Made by a program: the position numbers and the translations under genes. A stretch of DNA of 64,000 nt, taken from positions 310,001 through 374,000 of the forward strand of contig CAVRJA010000014.1 in assembly GCA_963721405.1 (NCBI GenBank), given 5' to 3'. Position 1 is the first letter of the stretch. Each line of letters starts with the position of its first letter. Origin of the DNA: JAFNAG01 sp963721405. GTDB lineage: Bacteria; Acidobacteriota; UBA6911. Of the stretch, positions 24,471 to 33,969 are shown in pieces. Below the pieces are notes generated by a model that was not told the DNA's origin, made no database searches, and saw only the letters and a list, made by a program, of their open reading frames with translations.

Positions 24471-25901
24471 TTGGTGTTGAGACTTTCACGCTTTTCTTGG
24501 CCTCCCAACTCGCTCCACCACACGTGGTGCTTCCGTTTGGCAATGCTGGCGTTTGTAGCCTCGTCGACGAAATACATTGATGTCATGATGCATGACACTA
24601 TAGGCATGTTCGCACTCTTGGCTCTCGCGGTCATTGCCGCTGCATTTGAGGGCTCACTGGATACCATAGTACGGAACATTCGACGTAACGGAATGCACAA
24701 TCAGTGGATGATCATGCTTATCGTTTGGTACTTGATTGGAGTCCTTGGCAAGATGTACTTCGCGGGTGCAACCGATGCGGACTGGCGTCTCGCAACGGCC
24801 CCAGTTAAGCTTGTCATAGGCTTGCTGATTGCCCTCGGGTTCCTTTGTGAGAGCCGGTGTGCGCGAACATTACAGATTGTCTTCATTGTGATGGTAGGGG
24901 TGCAGTCTTTGTTCACTGCTTTGGTTATCACTGAGGATCCCACAATTGTGCGCATTGCAGTCGATGCCGAATTGACTGGCCGCGGCTGGATTTATGGCGA
25001 TCAGGGTGGTTTTGCCATGCAGGCGATGCTGCTGCCCATTTTGGCATGCAGGGCGTTCGCCGAGAGAGGAATGTTACGCATTATTCTCCTGGCTTGTTGC
25101 GCCACTATCGGATGGGCCGTTGCCATCAGCCAATTTGCAACTGCGTTTGGGCTGCTCCTATTGTCTTTTCCTATAGCGCTGCTCCTCGCCATTCGTTACC
25201 TAAAGCACCAGAGACTTCTCTTACGTGTTTTGTCGATATTATGCTTTGGGGGAATGGTCTTCGTTCTCTTATGGCTAATGAACTACAGTCCATTGATGAT
25301 GGAAGTCCGGACGCGAATCGTAAATGCCTGGAATGATCCAAAATCGGGGGGCTATGAAGCAAGATATGCTGATCAATCGCGTTGGTATCTCGCACAAATA
25401 TCTTTCAATACCTTCTCTAGGCACCCGCTTTTCGGCGAGGGCGCAGGCAGTATTCGAAATTCCAAATTTGTGGGCGGCCACTCGTCTTTCTTCGACATGT
25501 TAGGATTCTATGGTTTGCTGGGTGGGGCTGGTGCCTTTTTGGCCATGCTGCTGCTAATGCTGGCGCACGCATGGAGGCGCCTGCGACGAAAAATGGATTG
25601 GGAAGCGGTCGTGGCTGCAACCAGTGTAATGTTATTACTAATAAGTGGCGTCGTGAATCCTTATTGGGAGGGGGCAGCCCCTGTCATGGTTCTAATGCTA
25701 GGCAGGTTGTTCATACTGGTACAACGGCCGACACAAGGCCAGTTTTCCTCTTTGAAGGCAATGGCAACGCTCCCATGTGCCTCCCCGCCGAGTACTTTCC
25801 TCACCGGCGCTGGAGGGCGGGTCTCGGGTATGGGGTGGCAGTCTGATAGTAGCGGCTGTCGGCATCGTAGGACCTTTATTCAGGCGCGTCGAGATGATTG
25901 A
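24471..25901 (+). CDS. O-antigen polymerase/ligase-type membrane protein (Wzy-like)
   Basis: 476 residues with about ten hydrophobic helices. The segment SRWYLAQISFNTFSRHPLFGEG, then GGHSSFFDMLGFYGLLG, is the large periplasmic-loop signature of the Wzy/WaaL superfamily, which links or transfers lipid-carried oligosaccharides. Start is uncertain: TTG 24471, GTG 24474 and ATG 24543 are in frame, none with a good ribosome binding site. The last 45 or so residues are not membrane-like and may come from sequence joined at the cassette edge. The gene lies between two inverted copies of the 15-bp motif. Wzy and WaaL cannot be told apart from this sequence. Confidence 0.8.
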   Translation: MVLRLSRFSWPPNSLHHTWCFRLAMLAFVASSTKYIDVMMHDTIGMFALLALAVIAAAFEGSLDTIVRNIRRNGMHNQWMIMLIVWYLIGVLGKMYFAGATDADWRLATAPVKLVIGLLIALGFLCESRCARTLQIVFIVMVGVQSLFTALVITEDPTIVRIAVDAELTGRGWIYGDQGGFAMQAMLLPILACRAFAERGMLRIILLACCATIGWAVAISQFATAFGLLLLSFPIALLLAIRYLKHQRLLLRVLSILCFGGMVFVLLWLMNYSPLMMEVRTRIVNAWNDPKSGGYEARYADQSRWYLAQISFNTFSRHPLFGEGAGSIRNSKFVGGHSSFFDMLGFYGLLGGAGAFLAMLLLMLAHAWRRLRRKMDWEAVVAATSVMLLLISGVVNPYWEGAAPVMVLMLGRLFILVQRPTQGQFSSLKAMATLPCASPPSTFLTGAGGRVSGMGWQSDSSGCRHRRTFIQARRDD

Positions 25902-25908
25902 GTACTCC

Positions 25909-25923
25909 GAGGTGATTTAAGAA
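25909..25923 (-). repeat. 15-bp cassette motif, copy b (inverted)
   Basis: GAGGTGATTTAAGAA, the exact reverse complement of copy a, 8 bases after the wzy-like stop codon. Confidence 0.8.
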
Positions 25924-26030
25924 TTGGCCACAGCTTTCCATGAAAGGAGCCTGTTTCTGGCTGCAATCTCGCTTGGATGGGTGGTTTTTGACCTAACGAT
26001 CGCGGTTTGCGAACAAAGACGAGAGGGAGC

Positions 26031-26044
26031 TCTTAGATCACCTT
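26031..26044 (+). repeat. 15-bp cassette motif, copy c (variant)
   Basis: TCTTAGATCACCTT, two changes from the consensus, ending directly at the ATG of the wzx-like gene. Confidence 0.6.
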
Positions 26045-27538
26045 ATGTCCATCAAACTTAATCTGATTTCAAATTTGGGTACGAATCTCTGGATGGCATT
26101 GATTAGCCTAGTCTTCGTGCCGTATTATATTCGTTTTTTGGGAATAGAATCTTATGGCTTGATTGGTGTTTTTGCGACATTGCAGGCCATGACTTCATTG
26201 CTTGATTTAGGATTTACCACGACCATTAACCGAGAAATGGCGCGTCTATCGATGCGCGATACAAATGCAGATGAAACGCGAAACCTGGTCCGCACGCTGG
26301 AAACGGTGTATTGGGCGATCGCAATCCTGATTGGCGCGATTATCCTATTCCTAGTCCCATTTTTGACCAATCATTGGATTACGACCGTCGGTTTGACGCG
26401 CGGCACAGTTCGACTGAGTTTATTTTTGATCGGCATTATAATCGTTTTCCAATGGCCCTATAGTTTTTATGCAGGCGCGTTGCTCGGTTTGCAGAAGCAA
26501 GTGTCGGTGGGAATTATCAACGCAGGAGTAGCGACCGTGCGAGGCTGCGGAGCAGCCCTGATTCTGGGGTTTATTTCACCGACTATCCAAGCTTTCTTTG
26601 GCTGGCAAATCGCGATTACCCTTCTATCCACTTTGCTAATGGTATCTTTTTTGTGGCGTAATCTTCCGCAATCCTCTCACGCTCCCAGGTTCCACATAAT
26701 TCAATTGAGACAAGTAATTCCTTTTTCCGCGGGTGTTAGCGCTGTAGGCATTCTTGGTCTCGTATTGCTCCAGATGGACAAGGTAATCCTGACCAAATTA
26801 TTGACCTTAAAGAATTTTGGATATTATACTTTGGCTAGTGTGGTAACTGCTAGTCTCTATATGCTGGTCAACCCAGTTTACAATGCCGTTTTCCCGCGCA
26901 TTACGCAATTAGTTGCGGCCAAGGATGAAGCAGGACTGGTGAACTTCTACCACCAGAGTTCCGCAGCAATGGCAGTACTAGTTTTGTCTGCCACGGCTGT
27001 ATTGGCGTTTTTCTCCCAGCCAATCATTTTCGCCTGGACGGGAGACGCGGAGACGGCAGCGCGTACAAGTTTGCTGGTAACTTTATTAGCAATTGGTACG
27101 GGGTTGCACGGTTTGGTCCACGTTCCATGGGCAGTGCAGTTAGCGCACGGGTGGACACAATTAGGAATATATCAGAATTCTGTGGGAGTTTTGGTACTCG
27201 TTCCTCTGATTATTGTTCTTACGCTTCACTACGGCGCCGTCGGAGGGGCAATTGCATGGAGTGTGCTCAACATCATGTACGTGACCGCTGGGCAAGCGGT
27301 GATGCATCGTCGTTTACTCAAGGGCGAATTAAGACGATGGTACTTGAATGATGTAGGTTGGGTCGCGTTGGTCGCGTGTGCCGTTGCTGGGACGGCGCGT
27401 TATATTATTCCATGCGAATTGCCACGTTTGTGGCTTTTGGTACTGTTGATGGGTGTATCTGGCTGTACATTGAGTGTTACCGCGCTTGCAACCCCGTCGG
27501 TAAGAAAAAATATTTTGAGCGGGAATTTTAGTTTTTAA
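26045..27538 (+). CDS. Wzx-like oligosaccharide flippase
   Basis: 497 residues with 12-14 hydrophobic helices and few charged residues. The N-terminal pattern (SNLGTNLWMALISLVFVPYYIRFLGIESYGLIG) is typical of the MOP/PST flippase family that moves undecaprenyl-linked sugar repeats across the inner membrane. The motif SLLDLGFTTTINREMAR is also standard for the family. ATG 26045 is directly preceded by a variant of the 15-bp motif, so there is little room for a ribosome binding site. A second flippase lies at 52121, suggesting two polysaccharide systems or a rebuilt locus. Confidence 0.9.
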   Translation: MSIKLNLISNLGTNLWMALISLVFVPYYIRFLGIESYGLIGVFATLQAMTSLLDLGFTTTINREMARLSMRDTNADETRNLVRTLETVYWAIAILIGAIILFLVPFLTNHWITTVGLTRGTVRLSLFLIGIIIVFQWPYSFYAGALLGLQKQVSVGIINAGVATVRGCGAALILGFISPTIQAFFGWQIAITLLSTLLMVSFLWRNLPQSSHAPRFHIIQLRQVIPFSAGVSAVGILGLVLLQMDKVILTKLLTLKNFGYYTLASVVTASLYMLVNPVYNAVFPRITQLVAAKDEAGLVNFYHQSSAAMAVLVLSATAVLAFFSQPIIFAWTGDAETAARTSLLVTLLAIGTGLHGLVHVPWAVQLAHGWTQLGIYQNSVGVLVLVPLIIVLTLHYGAVGGAIAWSVLNIMYVTAGQAVMHRRLLKGELRRWYLNDVGWVALVACAVAGTARYIIPCELPRLWLLVLLMGVSGCTLSVTALATPSVRKNILSGNFSF

Positions 27539-27540
27539 AT

Positions 27541-27605
27541 TGGTGCAAGTGCCGGGGGCCAATCTCTCTAGAGCTGCCGGGATTTATCGCTTTGATTGCA
27601 ATCCC
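27541..27605 (+). repeat. Fragment of the ISL3-element left end
   Basis: Positions 27541-27605 resemble 29962-30025 inside the ISL3-type element, including the shared GGGATTTATCGCTTTG and CAATCCC blocks. It lies directly before copy d of the 15-bp motif. Confidence 0.5.
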
Positions 27606-27606
27606 A

Positions 27607-27621
27607 GAGGTGATTTAAGAA
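27607..27621 (-). repeat. 15-bp cassette motif, copy d (inverted)
   Basis: GAGGTGATTTAAGAA, identical to copy b, 68 bases after the wzx-like stop codon. Confidence 0.8.
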
Positions 27622-27960
27622 CTGACCTGAGGATTCGACGATGGGCCTATCCCCTTGACTCAGGTTGCGGGTCGCGATCGGCATTAGGCGGCCCCGGAAA
27701 CGGACTGTCACCCGGATGCACATGTGACGCATTCCGGAGGTGCTTTGGCGCCCTACGGGCCTCTCAGTCCTGTTCTTGCACCAGTCTGGTGGGCCATGAC
27801 CGAAAACGCGTACCTGAGTGAAGGGGATACCCCCTTTTCGACGAATAGGATTCTTCCGTGGATGCTGTGCCTGGACCTGGTTTCGAGCTAACAATCACGG
27901 TTTTGTAACGAAAGACGGGCGAAAAGGACAACGCCCACCCGTTGGCGCCGGTTTTGTCGG

Positions 27961-28518
27961 TCAGGCGGTTTGCGCAAACGATTTAAGGTGGCCGGGGATC
28001 TCCGGAGGGGAAAACTGATCGAACCAATGCTCGTCTCTCGTTGTCTTGAACTTCCACTTTTTCACCGTGACTCCCAGAATGAATCTGGCAACGCGATCGA
28101 TCAAGGTGGTCATGACTCCCATCACCGAGTCCACCGCGGCCCAGCGCAGAGACTTGACCGCAGGCTCGCGCAGAATGACATTGTCGTCCTTGAGGGTACT
28201 GTTGGTTCTTTTCGATGAGGAACGCAGGGCATGTAGCTGGCGGTGGGGATTGGAGCCTCTGAGGATTCCGAGGATCAGGCGCGGATGCTGCGTGATGGAG
28301 ACATGTGTGGCAAATTCGAGGCGATGAGCACGATGCGGGCAGTTGCGGTAGAGTTCCAGCAGCGCGGGATCAATGGACTTCACGCTTTGCGTGAAGCAGG
28401 CAAGAGAGAGCCGTTGGGCGGCGGCGTCAAATCCATCGGGGCGGGTCGGGAAATGACAGTAGGAGACATGAGGCCAACCGTTTCGATTGTAGCCTTGTTC
28501 GAGGATGGCTTCGTCGTC
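27961..28518 (-). pseudogene. DDE-type transposase remnant, copy 2 (C-terminal part)
   Basis: About 185 codons of the C-terminal part of the copy 1 transposase, open from about 28518 to the stop at 27961. Shared segments include NRNGWPHVSYC, DGFDAAAQRLSLACF, ELYRNCPHR and LMGVMTTLIDRV-type residues (here VMGVMTTLIDRVARF). The N-terminal two thirds are missing. It lies between the wzx-like gene and a glycosyltransferase. Confidence 0.85.
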
Positions 28519-28679
28519 TTTCTATACAAATCGTTGATCAGCATTTGTTGGGGCAACCGGAACCGCTGCTTGGACTCCATGACTGCAATCCGGGATCTCC
28601 CACTAAGGGCCCGGAAGGCTAGAAATAAACTCTCCGTAGTTAGCATTTGGCTGTAAATGAGCAAAATGAACCTGGTGTC

Positions 28680-29903
28680 ATGGATCCTCCAGTAGCAAGA
28701 GAAATGAGCCAACCGATACCACTTTTGTCCATCATCATCCCAACTCGAAATCGAGCAGAATATCTGAAACCTGCAATCCAGGGTATCCTGAATATCCCTG
28801 CATCTGACCTGGAGTTGGTTATAGAAGATAACAGCGACTCGAACCAATTCGAATCCTTGATCAAAGATCGTTTTGTGGACAGTCGCCTCCGCTATCACTA
28901 TTCAAATCTGCCTGCTTCGATGAGTGAGAATTACGAGCGAGCAGCGTGCCGCGCTACCGGTGAATATGTTTGTCTGATTGGGGATGATGACGGCATAAAT
29001 CCCGAGATCATTGAAGCAGCACGGTGGGCAAAAGTAAGCAATCTCGATGCGCTTGTACCGGTTAATTCGGCACATTATGTTTGGCCGGATTTGAATTTAC
29101 CTTCAAATGCAATTCAAGCCGGTGAATTGGCGATTGGACCGTTTTCTGGTAGGGTTATGCCTCTCGTCCCAAGTGAGGAAATAAAAAAATGTTTACGTAG
29201 TGCAGGGCAAGGTTTTTTTGGATTGCCTAAAGTTTATTATGGCCTGGTGCGGCGTTCAACTTTTGAGCAGGTCAAGTTAAGGACAGGTACCTATTTCCCA
29301 GGGGTTAGTCCCGATATGGCTGGGGCAATGGCCGTAGCAAATTACGTGGACAAGACGTGTCAGATTGACTACCCGCTATTTTTGCCGGGCAGCTCTGCCA
29401 AGAGCAATGCTGGGCTCAGCGGTATGAACCGGCATATTGGCCGGTTGCAGGATCAGCGCCACATTTCATCAGAGAGTATTCGAAATTGGTCAAAACTTGT
29501 GCCAGCGTTTTACTCTGTGCAGACGATTTGGGCCGAGGCAGCGGTAGGTGCACTGATGGCAACTGGTCGGAGTGATTTATTGAGAGATTTCAATGTGCCG
29601 ATTCTCTACGCCGAGTTGGCGATGTGGCATCCTGAATTCATCTTTTTGACCGGCGGAAGTTTTTTCCAGGCTTTGCGGATAACTAAACGAGGAGCATGCT
29701 TGGGCACTGTGCAGTTTTTCCTGCATTTCTTCTATTTGGGAATGCTTCGTGCCAGGTCGTTGGCTATGAGAGCGCGTCGTCGGGTTCGTCATTCAGCGCA
29801 TTATAGTGTTACTAACATACCAAATATAGTCGAAGCCGTTCATGCGTTGTCGGCGTATCTCGTGCAATCGGGAATGCGATTCGATCGCGCGGTGGGATTG
29901 TAG
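28680..29903 (+). CDS. Family 2 glycosyltransferase
   Basis: 407 residues. The GT-A start PLLSIIIPTRNRAEYLKPAI, the nucleotide-binding region ELVIEDNSDSNQ and the DxD-type metal site in CLIGDDDGINPE identify an inverting family 2 glycosyltransferase. The C-terminal part has some hydrophobic stretches but no clear membrane helix. It should add one sugar to a lipid-linked repeat on the cytoplasmic side. ATG 28680 is used; TTG 28647 and ATG 28704 are also in frame and none has a good ribosome binding site. An ISL3-type element inserted 39 bases after the stop codon. Confidence 0.85.
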   Translation: MDPPVAREMSQPIPLLSIIIPTRNRAEYLKPAIQGILNIPASDLELVIEDNSDSNQFESLIKDRFVDSRLRYHYSNLPASMSENYERAACRATGEYVCLIGDDDGINPEIIEAARWAKVSNLDALVPVNSAHYVWPDLNLPSNAIQAGELAIGPFSGRVMPLVPSEEIKKCLRSAGQGFFGLPKVYYGLVRRSTFEQVKLRTGTYFPGVSPDMAGAMAVANYVDKTCQIDYPLFLPGSSAKSNAGLSGMNRHIGRLQDQRHISSESIRNWSKLVPAFYSVQTIWAEAAVGALMATGRSDLLRDFNVPILYAELAMWHPEFIFLTGGSFFQALRITKRGACLGTVQFFLHFFYLGMLRARSLAMRARRRVRHSAHYSVTNIPNIVEAVHALSAYLVQSGMRFDRAVGL

Positions 29904-29942
29904 GAGTTTATTTTGATCCAGCTGTCGCTAATAAAGTTTTAT

Positions 29943-31424
29943 GGGAATTCCGGCTTCTAAGTGGGTAAGTATGCTGGGGGCCAGCCCCCAGGCCCCCGGG
30001 ATTTATCGCTTTGGTCCCAATCCCGAGCGCTATTAAAATGCGAAACGGGGTGTGGTTGAGACACCCCGCGTCGGTCTTGGGCCCTGAGTCGGCGCTCGGG
30101 TTGCTTCCCAGCATTACCCTGTCCTCCGCCCAGGCCGAGTGCGATTGTAACGGAGATGCGCCGTATGGAGAAGTGCCATTCAAGACCGACAGCTTTATGC
30201 TCAAATTCTCGGGATCACCGATCCTTGGTTTGTCGAACGCGTGGATTTGAAATTGGAACAAGGGGAGGTTCACGTTTATCTTAGCCATCCGGTTGGAGTT
30301 CAATGGCCGTGCGCTGAGTGCGGCGCGCTGTGCAACCTGTACGACCACCAGACTACGCGGACCTGGCGTCATCTGGACACCTGCCAGTACCAGACGATCC
30401 TGCATGCGGATCCGCCGCGGAGCGATTGTGAGAAGCACGGGCCGAGAGTCGTGAAGCTGCCGTGGGCGGAACAACGGAGCCGGTTCACGATGCTTTTTGA
30501 GCGCCTGACGATCGAATGGTTGAAGGCGGCAAGCCAGACGGCCGTGGCCAAGCACCTGGGTTTGAGCTGGGACGAAATCCACGGAATCATGGATCGGGCC
30601 GTGGAACGAGGTCTGGCGCGGCGTGAGGCCGAACCACTGAAGAATATCGGCGTTGACGAGAAGGCGTTCACCAAAGGTCATAACTATCTGACGATCGTCA
30701 ACGACCTGGAACGAAGCCGGGTCCTGTATGTGGCCGAGGAACGAAAAGAGTCGAGTCTGGATGGGTTCTGGCCGACGCTGACCGAGCAACAGAAAAACGG
30801 CATCGAGGGTGTGGCAATGGACATGTGGGACCCGTTCGTTAACTCGGTGCGCAACTATCTGCCGGATGCAGACCAAAAGATCGTTTTCGACAAGTACCAC
30901 ATCGCCGGACACCTTGGAGATGCGGTCGACCGTGTTCGCCGAGAGGAACGAAAGAACCCCGTTGTGGAAGGAGACGAGCGTCTTGTGGGGACCAAATACC
31001 TTTGGCTCCGCAATCCTGCCAACTTCACGGATGCAGCTTGGGACGCCTTCAAGGCGCTGCGCGAGAGCACCCTCAAGACCGCGCGCGCGTGGGCGCTGAA
31101 GGAATCCGCGATGTCTCTGTTTGATTATGTTTACCAAGGGGCTGCCGAAAGGCACTTCAAATGGTGGTACAACTGGGCAACGCACAGCCGCCTGCGGCCC
31201 GTTATCGAGGTGGCCCGCACCCTGAAATCCAGACTCGCGAACATCCTGACTTATCTGAAGCACCGAATCACCAATGCGACCAGCGAGTCCATTAATGCCA
31301 AGATCCAATGGGTCAAGTACACAGCCAGGGGATTTCGGAACAAACACAACTTCAAAACGGCGATCTATTTTCACTGCGGTGGTCTGAACATGGCACCGTT
31401 ACCCACTTAGAAGCCGGAAGCGCC
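29943..31424 (+). mobile_element. ISL3-family insertion sequence
   Basis: A 1482-bp element. Terminal inverted repeats of 26 bp lie at 29943-29968 and 31399-31424; the inner 19 bases of each are perfect reverse complements and the outer ends differ at a few positions. An 8-bp direct repeat, AGTTTTAT, flanks it at 29935-29942 and 31425-31432, the target duplication size expected for ISL3. One transposase gene fills most of the element. Confidence 0.9.
30241..31410 (+). CDS. ISL3-family transposase
   Basis: 389 residues from GTG 30241. The N-terminal zinc-finger part has CAECGALC and the DCEKHG segment; the DDE domain shows IGVDEKAFTKGHNYLTIVND, then MDMWDPFVNSVRNYLPDA and FDKYHIAGHL, and ends with NATSESINAKIQWVK, all typical of ISL3. 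The open frame continues upstream: an ATT at 30178 followed by codons for QDRQLYAQILGI sits where ISL3 proteins usually begin, with GGAGAA in front. Either the natural ATG has mutated or an ATT/GTG start is used. The stop codon falls inside the right terminal repeat. Confidence 0.9.
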   Translation: MDLKLEQGEVHVYLSHPVGVQWPCAECGALCNLYDHQTTRTWRHLDTCQYQTILHADPPRSDCEKHGPRVVKLPWAEQRSRFTMLFERLTIEWLKAASQTAVAKHLGLSWDEIHGIMDRAVERGLARREAEPLKNIGVDEKAFTKGHNYLTIVNDLERSRVLYVAEERKESSLDGFWPTLTEQQKNGIEGVAMDMWDPFVNSVRNYLPDADQKIVFDKYHIAGHLGDAVDRVRREERKNPVVEGDERLVGTKYLWLRNPANFTDAAWDAFKALRESTLKTARAWALKESAMSLFDYVYQGAAERHFKWWYNWATHSRLRPVIEVARTLKSRLANILTYLKHRITNATSESINAKIQWVKYTARGFRNKHNFKTAIYFHCGGLNMAPLPT

Positions 31425-31483
31425 AGTTTTATTATGGCCGCCTTGTTTTCATACCTCTCAATTGGAGGTTGCTGCAATTTGGT

Positions 31484-31699
31484 TTACGCATCTCGGAGTG
31501 ACTTTATCGTGCGAACCATGGCGGGATCCTGGGATCTGACGTGTGGCTCAAAGCAGGCGAGAGAGGCGATGGAAGGCGGCATCAAATCCGTTCGGATGAT
31601 TCGGGGGCGGTGTAGGACATAAGGCCAACCAGTGCGATCGTAGCCTCGCTCGCGGATGGCATCACCGATTAGTTCCCCTCCGAGGATGGTTGAAATCAC
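31484..31699 (-). pseudogene. DDE-type transposase remnant, copy 3
   Basis: Contains GYDRTGWPYVLHRPRIIRTD, then a SIASLACFEPHVRSQDPAMV segment, matching GYDRNGWPFVSYC and SFSCFKQCVKSKDPTI of copy 1. Both ends are lost. Confidence 0.75.
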
Positions 31700-31705
31700 T
31701 CGCTT

Positions 31706-31981
31706 TCAGGCGGTGCTGATCACATGCCGCGGACCGGGCGCGGCCGTGGCACGCTGGCCGGGCAATTTCAGGAAGCCCTGATCGCGGGGGCTTTCAAGAA
31801 AGGCGCGGTACTCTTCGTGCTCGAGTTTCCCGGTCCGAAGCTTCCAATCGAGAAGTTTGCAGATGGTTTTGGACAACTTGGTCGGGCTGATGTTGGGAAA
31901 ATCGCGAACCGTCTCATGAATAGGCTGAAGCTCGGATGCGGCAAAATCTGTGCCGGAAAAGGAAATGTCCAATGGAAACAT
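31706..31981 (-). pseudogene. N-terminal fragment of a transposase-like protein
   Basis: 91 codons. The segment ISPTKLSKTICKLLDWKLRT, then GKLEHEEYRAFL and GFLKLPGQR, resembles the N-terminal domain found in some IS4-type transposases and DUF4338 proteins (recognition by pattern only). The rest of such a protein is missing; copy 3 of the other transposase begins directly beyond it. An ATG at 31981 is a possible start. Confidence 0.5.
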
Positions 31982-31999
31982 GGCGATTCTCCTCTTATG

Positions 32000-32290
32000 A
32001 TTTCCTTACACTATCCGGAAAGAGACAGCATGTTCAGCGAAGAATGTAATCAGGCGAAGGAATTTCATGAGCGGGTTGGCGCAGCGGCAAGATTGCAGGG
32101 GCGCATGAAAAAAAGCGAACCGGCACGCTGCCCCCCGGATCAACAGAGAAAATGGGCGCGCAAGTGGGGAAAATCTGCGGGAACAGGGCAAGCCAAAATT
32201 AGGAAACTCGACGAATGGATGGGTTGAGAGGCAATCCGACGTGGCCGGATCTTGCAGCAAATGGAACAGAAGGAGTTATTAAATCAAGTC
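32000..32290 (+). repeat. Repeat module with cassette motif, copy g
   Basis: About 290 bp homologous to 33545-33823. It ends with GCCGGATCTTGCAGCAAATG and the variant motif TTATTAAATCAAGTC at 32276-32290, about 130 bases before the methyltransferase gene. Confidence 0.75.
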
Positions 32291-32421
32291 TTACGCTTAT
32301 CCGTACTATTCTCAATTGGTGGTGCGCGCAGTGTACCATAAAAGTCTCAGGTGGCGACGGAGGATTGCCATGTGCGATCTCTTAGGTCGGTTGTCTTCGG
32401 GGCAAGGTGGGAAAGGAGGCC

Positions 32422-33213
32422 ATGAACACGTTTGACCTAGCCCGCATGATCTTCCCACGGCCCGTGCGAGCGTGGATTCACCGTTTTTGCGTACGCAATA
32501 TTCGGCGGGTACTCACGCCCATGGATCTGGCGCGGTTGTCCGATGAGTTCGCATGGAGTGCAGCGCTTAGACAATGGGATACGAGGCTCGAAGGGGGAAT
32601 TGGCGGGTGGGTTGCTGTACCCAACCACTCCCTGGGATACCACGGCCTCTTGCGGCAATGGTGGGAAATCTATGGGTTGGGAAAATCCTGCCTTTTGGTT
32701 TCCGAGTCACGCGAAGCCCGGGCTTGCATTCAGCTAATATACCCGGAGACCAAGATGGTTGCTACTGACTATTATCTTGACCTGAGCTCGAAAGGGAGTC
32801 AAACAGACGTATTGTGGAACCTCTATGATCCGATCACGGATGCCGTGCTGGCAATGCAGTTCAACAGCGTAATTTGTCAAGCAACTTTGGAGCATCTTCT
32901 GGATCCCGTGGGGGTTTTAAAGAAGCTTGCAATGTTGCTCGTGAACGGCGGACATATCTACCTGCACACACACACCCCTTTATTCCCCTACCACGGATGG
33001 CCCAAAGACTACCTGAGATTCTTTCCGGAATGGTTTCGGGATGTGAGCCTGCTTATCCCCGATATTGAAGCTGTTGAGGTTTATTGCCTGGCGGGCCACG
33101 CATTTGCTGCCTACCGTAAGCGGATCCCAGAGGCAACATCGGCTTGCGCCAAATCGTTGGAGTTCAATGAAGATTGTTATCGTGGCGAACCAACGGGGAC
33201 AAAATCAAAATGA
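32422..33213 (+). CDS. SAM-dependent methyltransferase-like protein
   Basis: 263 residues. The second half has a class I methyltransferase pattern: SVICQATLEHLLDPVGVL, corresponding to motif post-II, and LLVNGGHIYLHTHTPLFPYHG at motif III. The first glycine-rich SAM-binding motif is degenerate (KSCLLVSESREARACI), so activity is uncertain. In this context it may modify a sugar. ATG 32422 follows AAGGAGG closely (2 bases, shorter than ideal); a GTG at 32407 is the alternative. A cassette motif module precedes it; none follows in inverted form. Confidence 0.65.
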   Translation: MNTFDLARMIFPRPVRAWIHRFCVRNIRRVLTPMDLARLSDEFAWSAALRQWDTRLEGGIGGWVAVPNHSLGYHGLLRQWWEIYGLGKSCLLVSESREARACIQLIYPETKMVATDYYLDLSSKGSQTDVLWNLYDPITDAVLAMQFNSVICQATLEHLLDPVGVLKKLAMLLVNGGHIYLHTHTPLFPYHGWPKDYLRFFPEWFRDVSLLIPDIEAVEVYCLAGHAFAAYRKRIPEATSACAKSLEFNEDCYRGEPTGTKSK

Positions 33214-33969
33214 ACCGAAACAAGCCGTTGCTGGCGATTGATGGATAGTAGGGACAAACTGTCTGTTCCGATCAGTGCCGTACTCTGCGCCGTTGCTGAT
33301 AAGGTGATGTGTCAACTTGGAGAACGTCAGCCTCGACGTCGCCTCGGGCGTTTAGCAAAACGACAGAGGAGGTTTCGGCTTTCTAACATACGTATGCTGT
33401 TGACAGCGTTTCGTTTATTCCATGATACATCCGATCGAGGCATCTCGGGGCGCCATCATCCTTGCGGGGCTGGAATACTGCAGGCAGGCAAGGTAGCGTC
33501 CGGGCGACTGGCTGGACTCGACGAGGTAGCGCAGATGGGCTGGGAAGGTACCCGGAAAGAGACAGAATGTTCAGCCAAAAATGCATTCAGGCGAAGGAAT
33601 TTCGGGAGCGGCTTGCCGCAGCGGCAACATTGCAGGCGCGCGTTAGAAATACCGACCGGCATGCTGCACCGGAGCAACAGACAAAATGGCGATCAAACGG
33701 GGAAAATCAGCCGAAACAGGGTAGGCCAAGATCAGAAAGCTCGACGAATGGATTGGTTGAGAGGCAATTTGACGCCGCCGGATCTTGCAGAAAATGGAAC
33801 ACAAGGAGTTCTTAAATCTACTTAAAAACAGCGAGGTGTCCAGGAATGGGGTCGCGTCTGGTTAAGCCTCGGCGAATTTCAAATTGAATGGATGCGGGAT
33901 CGAGCAATGCATTCCACTAGGTATGAAATTAACCGGCAGCGGATCCACCGACGGCCCAAGGATTAGGAT
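33214..33969 (+). other. Spacer containing a second repeat module
   Basis: No gene supported. From about 33545 the sequence follows the module at 32000-32290, to the motif TTCTTAAATCTACTT at 33809-33823. The first 330 bases show no recognisable feature. Confidence 0.55.
33545..33823 (+). repeat. Repeat module with cassette motif, copy f
   Basis: Clearly homologous to 32000-32290 over its length, with GCCGGATCTTGCAGAAAATG near its end and the motif variant TTCTTAAATCTACTT at 33809-33823. Confidence 0.75.

Noticed and set aside
29908..31374. Minus-strand open frame across the ISL3 element
   Set aside because: Opposite strand of a clear ISL3 transposase; composition is that of a shadow frame.
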